Shown: in pieces, positions 40,238-42,932 of the stretch
Layout: the number at the start of each line of letters is the position of its first letter
Position numbering within the stretch: position 1 is the stretch's first letter
Source of the DNA: JAAGZL01 sp964628835
GTDB lineage: Bacteria; Pseudomonadota; Gammaproteobacteria; Chromatiales; Chromatiaceae
NCBI GenBank assembly: GCA_964628835.1
Contig: CAZVME010000023.1
Location: 1 to 42,932, forward strand
DNA length: 42,932 nt
Reading direction: 5' to 3'
Made by a program: the position numbers and the translations under genes
Notes under the pieces: generated by a model
Told to the model about the DNA's origin: nothing
Database searches by the model: none
The model's input: only the letters and a program-made list of their open reading frames with translations

Positions 40238-40780
40238 ATGAAGAGATTTCCAAACATAAATGAAATTTCACCTAGCGAGTTTGAATTACAAGTTCGAGCT
40301 TGGCTTGTATCTGTTTCTGAATCATTAGAATCATTTACAGCCACGCATCTTGAAGCTTTGCCGGCATCTGATGGGCAGTACGAGATTGATGTTGTGGCAC
40401 GGTTTAAAGCGTTTGGCGGTGCAAACTTCCTCGTCATAGTTGAATGTAAAAAGCATAAAAACCCAATTAAGCGAGAGTTAGTTCAGGCACTTTACGCAAA
40501 GAAGCAATCATTAGGTGCACAAAAAGCCATGCTGGTTAGTACGGCAGATTTCCAATCTGGAGCAAAGGAGTATGCCCAAAAGCATGGTATAGCATTGGTT
40601 CAAATAGTAAGTGGAAGTGCAATGTATGTTCAGGCGAATGCCGCTCGCAGAATAACTGCTCCAGCGGAGTCAGCAGAAAACTATGCAGGTTTTTACTATT
40701 CGCCCATACCTGGTTTGCTAATGCAGCCATTTACATCGGGAAAAAACTATGGAATCTGTGATTTCTTTAGGCAAGAGTAG
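40238..40780 (+). CDS. Mrr-like restriction-endonuclease-fold protein (cassette gene 2)
   Basis: The 180-residue protein has a PD-(D/E)XK nuclease core: an N-terminal helix region, then EIDVVARF (catalytic Asp), then FLVIVECKKHKNPI (ExK), followed by KREL VQALYAKKQSLGAQKAMLVST and GAKEYAQKHGIALVQI, typical of Mrr_cat/DUF2034-type domains. The C terminus (about 140-180) is unassigned. It may act in defence against foreign DNA or simply be a cassette-borne nuclease. The ATG is 4 bases after the attC core, and the stop is 3 bases before the next attC. Confidence 0.78.
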   Translation: MKRFPNINEISPSEFELQVRAWLVSVSESLESFTATHLEALPASDGQYEIDVVARFKAFGGANFLVIVECKKHKNPIKRELVQALYAKKQSLGAQKAMLVSTADFQSGAKEYAQKHGIALVQIVSGSAMYVQANAARRITAPAESAENYAGFYYSPIPGLLMQPFTSGKNYGICDFFRQE

Positions 40781-40783
40781 AAA

Positions 40784-40847
40784 GCCTAACAAGAAAATCG
40801 TGCGGGACAAACTGCTACGCAGTTTGCCCCACATTTAGGCGTTAGAT
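40784..40847. repeat. attC: Integron attC site (64 bp)
   Basis: GCCTAAC (40784-40790) and GTTAGAT (40841-40847) are the outer cores. Between them CAAACTGC-TAC-GCAGTTTG forms the apex and GTGCGGG/CCCCAC extends the stem with extrahelical bases, the normal single-strand attC fold. Confidence 0.9.
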
Positions 40848-40849
40848 TT

Positions 40850-41446
40850 ATGAAGGTAAGAATGAATAATTCTGTATTTCGCCATATTGCAATATTGTTG
40901 GCATTTATTCTCTCTGGGTGTGCTACTCCTAATCTTGATAGAGCGTATTCAACCAAGGAAACCTCGAATAATGGTGTAATAATAGCTTCCCTTACAAAAA
41001 CTGGTCATGGCCATTGGCCCCCCGGCTACAACTTTAAAAATATTGATGGGTCAAATAAAGGTATCCTCAAATTTGATCAAGATATGTTTGATAGGATTAC
41101 TAGTGATTATTCTGGTCTAGATGGGAAATTAATCGTATTAGAATTACCTGCTGGTGAGTATCAAATATATAGGTGGTTCATAAGTCAGGGCTATATAGGC
41201 TTGGAGTCCGTAGATGGTTTTGATATACGTTTTACTGTAGAGCCAGGAAAAGCCTTCTATATTGGTGAGCTAAATAATGATAGAGATGCAGGAGGCTTAC
41301 TTGGCATGGGTTTAGGGCGGATGAGTTTCAATGTTAAAGATGGCAGAGGCAGGGATCTTAAAGTAGTAGAAAAACTGTACCCTAATTTGGCTTCCACTGA
41401 TATTCAAACCAACCTAATGAGCGTTGTTAGTTTAGGTAGAAAATAA
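40850..41446 (+). CDS. Lipoprotein of unknown function (cassette gene 3)
   Basis: The 198-residue protein has a lipoprotein signal with lipobox LSGC (about residues 22-25). A beta-rich domain follows (GKLIVLELPAGEYQIYRWF, IRFTVEPGKAFYIGEL) that resembles small DUF2846-like lipoprotein domains, though I cannot assign the family with certainty. It starts 3 bases after the attC core. The composition is AT-rich. A host-surface role is likely; the specific function is unknown. Confidence 0.7.
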   Translation: MKVRMNNSVFRHIAILLAFILSGCATPNLDRAYSTKETSNNGVIIASLTKTGHGHWPPGYNFKNIDGSNKGILKFDQDMFDRITSDYSGLDGKLIVLELPAGEYQIYRWFISQGYIGLESVDGFDIRFTVEPGKAFYIGELNNDRDAGGLLGMGLGRMSFNVKDGRGRDLKVVEKLYPNLASTDIQTNLMSVVSLGRK

Positions 41447-41447
41447 A

Positions 41448-41508
41448 ATCTAACCAGGCCTTGCATCGGACACAGTCGCTGACGCGCCTGCTCCGCTGAA
41501 GGTTAACA
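41448..41508. repeat. attC: Integron attC site with damaged right core
   Basis: The left core ATCTAAC (41448-41454) starts 2 bases after the lipoprotein gene. The stem is clear: TAACC with GGTTA, CCTT with AAGG, CGGA with TCCG. The right core reads GTTAACA instead of GTTRRRY because the next inverted-repeat element begins at AACAATAGGGG. The site was probably cut by that insertion. Confidence 0.7.
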
Positions 41509-41582
41509 ATAGGGGATAGACCACGGTTTGTGACAACCAAACCTAGAACGGCAAAGAAAACCGTGTTCTGCCCCCTATTGTT
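41505..41582. mobile_element. 78-bp inverted-repeat element (REP/MITE-like)
   Basis: AACAATAGGGG (41505-41515) pairs perfectly with CCCCTATTGTT (41572-41582). An inner pair CACGGTTT/AAACCGTG (41522-41529 with 41558-41565) continues the stem. It carries no coding potential. It sits on the right core of the preceding attC. Such elements are often spread by REP-associated transposases; none is in view. Confidence 0.6.
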
Positions 41583-41603
41583 CTTTGTCTGTGCTATGAC
41601 TGG

Positions 41604-41609
41604 TATAAT
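41604..41609 (+). promoter_or_regulatory. Extended -10 promoter for the VF530-like gene
   Basis: TGGTATAAT combines a perfect TATAAT with the TGN extension, 34 bases before the ATG. A -35 is poor (TTCTTT at 17 bases). A private promoter suggests this gene does not rely on read-through from an integron promoter. Confidence 0.55.
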
Positions 41610-41642
41610 GACGCAATTTACAACCCCTGGCTGGACATTACT

Positions 41643-42188
41643 ATGAATGATTGGATCAATTACAAAACTAACCCTTTGCACGGTGTCAGTTTAAAAAACT
41701 TATTGATCGAAATGGTAGACCACTACGGTTTTGATATTCTCTTTGCCTATTTAAACATCAATTGTTTTAAGACCAATCCGAGCATAGATTCCAGTGTGAA
41801 GTTTCTTAAAAAAACTGATTGGGCGCGTGAAAAAGTTGAAGCTTTCTATTTGTATGAATTTAAAAACCTACCTAGGGCATCTGCCGAACAGTTTGCATTG
41901 CCACCTAGAGATCGCATTGTTCCAGAAGATCAAAAGCCAGGTGAGCCTACAGAACTGAGTTTGGAAGATGCTGAGCAGTTACGCGAAAAGCGCGCGAAGA
42001 AATCGGCTGCACGAGACCAGAGTACTGATGACCACTCGGGCTCGGGTAAGAGATTTGGCGGTCAACGAAGTGGGCATTCAAACAATCGGGAAAATAATCG
42101 TGCGCGGGAGGGTGACCATGAATCGTCGAATTCTCCAGGCGCCTCAGTTGAGGGTAAAGTAGACCCATGGGCGAAGTGGAAAAAATAA
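41643..42188 (+). CDS. VF530/DUF2132-family putative DNA-binding protein with long tail
   Basis: The 181-residue protein has an N-terminal VF530 domain (about residues 10-78): NPLHGVSLKNLLIEMVDHYG, NINCFKTNPSIDSSVKFLKK and WAREKVEAFYLYEF. Family members are about 80 residues, so the remaining 100 residues are an extension. The extension is charged and low in complexity (many Arg, Ser, Asp, Gly, Asn) and closes with DPWAKWKK. The tail may be a disordered nucleic-acid-binding region. Whether it is a cassette gene or a chromosomal gene at the array edge is open. Confidence 0.8.
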   Translation: MNDWINYKTNPLHGVSLKNLLIEMVDHYGFDILFAYLNINCFKTNPSIDSSVKFLKKTDWAREKVEAFYLYEFKNLPRASAEQFALPPRDRIVPEDQKPGEPTELSLEDAEQLREKRAKKSAARDQSTDDHSGSGKRFGGQRSGHSNNRENNRAREGDHESSNSPGASVEGKVDPWAKWKK

Positions 42189-42251
42189 TTAGAGTTCTGA
42201 ATAATCGGGGTCAGATCAGAATGACACTTACCTAAGCTTTTTAGGATGTTC

Positions 42252-42342
42252 ATTTAACCGTATTTCAGACTGAGCCACCCCCCCCTAGATTCCGTAAGTA
42301 ATTTGTACGGTTTTTGGGATTTTTTCTACAGTCTTGTTAAGT
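42252..42342. repeat. Possible degenerate attC
   Basis: ATTTAAC (42252-42258) and GTTAAGT (42336-42342) fit the core consensus and are 91 bases apart. The only convincing inner pairing is ACCGTA with TACGGT. A run of eight C residues lies inside (42278-42285). The next gene starts 7 bases after the right core, which is the reason for listing it. Confidence 0.25.
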
Positions 42343-42349
42343 GTAAAAG

Positions 42350-42763
42350 ATGGCTATGAGATCAATTGTACTAGTACTGCAACTACTTCTTCTCAGTGAA
42401 GCTTTTGCTTCTGATGACATTGATTGTGAAAACCTAATCACCACCATTGAGATTAATGCATGTATAGCGCAGGAAGTTGAGATTGCTGAGGGAACACTAA
42501 ACAAGTATTTTTTAGCGAGTATTCATCAGAATTCAAATGATCAAGAAGTCATCAAGTTAGTGCGTAAATCGCAGGAGACTTGGAAGCAATATCGTGAAGA
42601 GCATTGTAGTGCTATATATCAAATGTGGATTGAAGGAACTATAAGAGGTGCAATGTATGCTCAGTGCAAACTCCAGCTCACTAAAGATCGCACATATGAA
42701 CTATGGCGCTCATATCTTACGTATATAGACTCAACACCACCGGTATTGCCAGAGCCAAAATGA
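42350..42763 (+). CDS. DUF1311/LprI-like secreted protein (cassette gene)
   Basis: The 137-residue protein has a signal peptide (about residues 3-20, ending near AFAS). It then shows the DUF1311 (lysozyme-inhibitor LprI-like) pattern: DCENLITTIEINACIAQEVEIAEGTLN, SQETWKQYREEHCSA, and a third and fourth cysteine spaced as expected for disulfides. It is probably a periplasmic or surface protein. ATG 42350 or 42356 could start it. An attC follows 7 bases after the stop. Confidence 0.78.
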   Translation: MAMRSIVLVLQLLLLSEAFASDDIDCENLITTIEINACIAQEVEIAEGTLNKYFLASIHQNSNDQEVIKLVRKSQETWKQYREEHCSAIYQMWIEGTIRGAMYAQCKLQLTKDRTYELWRSYLTYIDSTPPVLPEPK

Positions 42764-42770
42764 GAAAATC

Positions 42771-42836
42771 ATTTAACAAAAAACTGCACGCGACAAATTC
42801 TTGTCCTTCGGATACAAAATTACGCATGGGTTAAAC
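42771..42836. repeat. attC: Integron attC site (66 bp)
   Basis: The left core ATTTAAC (42771-42777) and right core GTTAAAC (42830-42836) match RYYYAAC and GTTRRRY. GCG/CGC, AATT/AATT and TTGT/ACAA pair around a TTCG apex with mismatched bases on one side. Confidence 0.72.
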
Positions 42837-42900
42837 GTTGCGGATGTAGGAATAACTGCAAAATAACATCATTGCTATCCCGTTAACTAAAATCCGTCAT

Positions 42901-42917
42901 ACCGGGCTTGACCCGGT
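42901..42917. repeat. ACCGGG-N5-CCCGGT palindromic repeat
   Basis: ACCGGGCTTGACCCGGT is a 6-bp inverted repeat embedded in CGTCAT...ATCCAG, a short dispersed palindrome type seen in many proteobacterial genomes between genes. It is cut off by the window end. Confidence 0.5.
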
Positions 42918-42932
42918 ATCCAGTAAGTCTTT

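Noticed and set aside
42205..42240. GGGGTCAGATCAGAATGACAC string after the VF530 gene, similar in style to dispersed REP-type repeats
   Set aside because: No inverted partner is visible nearby, so I could not define an element from this window alone.
1..42932. CRISPR arrays, tRNA and rRNA genes
   Set aside because: I found no regularly spaced direct repeats and recognised no tRNA cloverleaf or rRNA segment when reading both strands by eye. A tRNAscan-SE/Infernal run would be decisive.

Overview
The window looks like the chromosomal replication-origin neighbourhood of a gammaproteobacterium. The evidence is the block dnaA-dnaN-recF-gyrB on the minus strand opposite rpmH-rnpA-yidC-mnmE on the plus strand, DnaA boxes on both sides of dnaA, two perfect parS palindromes inside recF, and a glyQ-glyS-gmhB-plsC cluster of the kind found beside gyrB in Pseudomonas. 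Sulfur-handling genes (an ArsR repressor with the SqrR/BigR cysteine pair, a membrane rhodanese, TusA, a thiouridylase-like PP-loop enzyme) would suit a sulfur-oxidising gammaproteobacterium. That is an inference; no marker gene fixes the taxon.

Layout. 1-5.9 kb: ArsR repressor, YibN-like rhodanese, secB, gpsA, trmL (minus), a class 1B dihydroorotate dehydrogenase, a cNMP-binding/HDOD protein and a TlpA-like thioredoxin. 6.0-11.9 kb (minus): a hypothetical protein and then a nitrogen-control block, glnA, a DUF4124 protein and ntrBC, with recognisable NtrC sites and a sigma-54 promoter. 11.9-14.8 kb (minus): PP-loop enzyme-TusA-CDF transporter operon and a small lipoprotein. 15.0-16.4 kb: a PilZ protein and a secreted Met-rich protein built of ten 13-residue repeats. 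16.5-22.5 kb: glyQ-glyS-MazG-like-gmhB-plsC, then a zinc-ribbon/FGE-like protein. 22.5-27.7 kb (minus): a five-gene LivFGMH-type ABC importer with a Tat-exported binding protein. 27.7-28.9 kb: a long gene-free stretch with repeats. 28.9-39.4 kb: the replication core. 39.4-42.9 kb: AT-richer short genes separated by attC-like recombination sites, which is an integron cassette array without an integrase in view, plus short inverted-repeat elements.

How the genes work together. NtrB/NtrC would sense nitrogen status and switch on glnA through the sigma-54 promoter and two GCAC-N7-GTGC sites about 330-365 bp upstream. A third such site in front of ntrB suggests autoregulation. The PP-loop enzyme and TusA are translationally coupled and plausibly form a sulfur-relay/tRNA-thiolation pair. 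The ArsR-rhodanese pair may be a persulfide-sensing and handling unit. ParB loading at the two parS sites would tie the origin to chromosome segregation.

The most unusual items are the 13-residue-repeat Met-rich secreted protein, the 224-bp element with 32-bp perfect inverted ends that contains the mnmE ribosome-binding site, the cassette array sitting where mnmG would be expected, and the parS pair inside recF.
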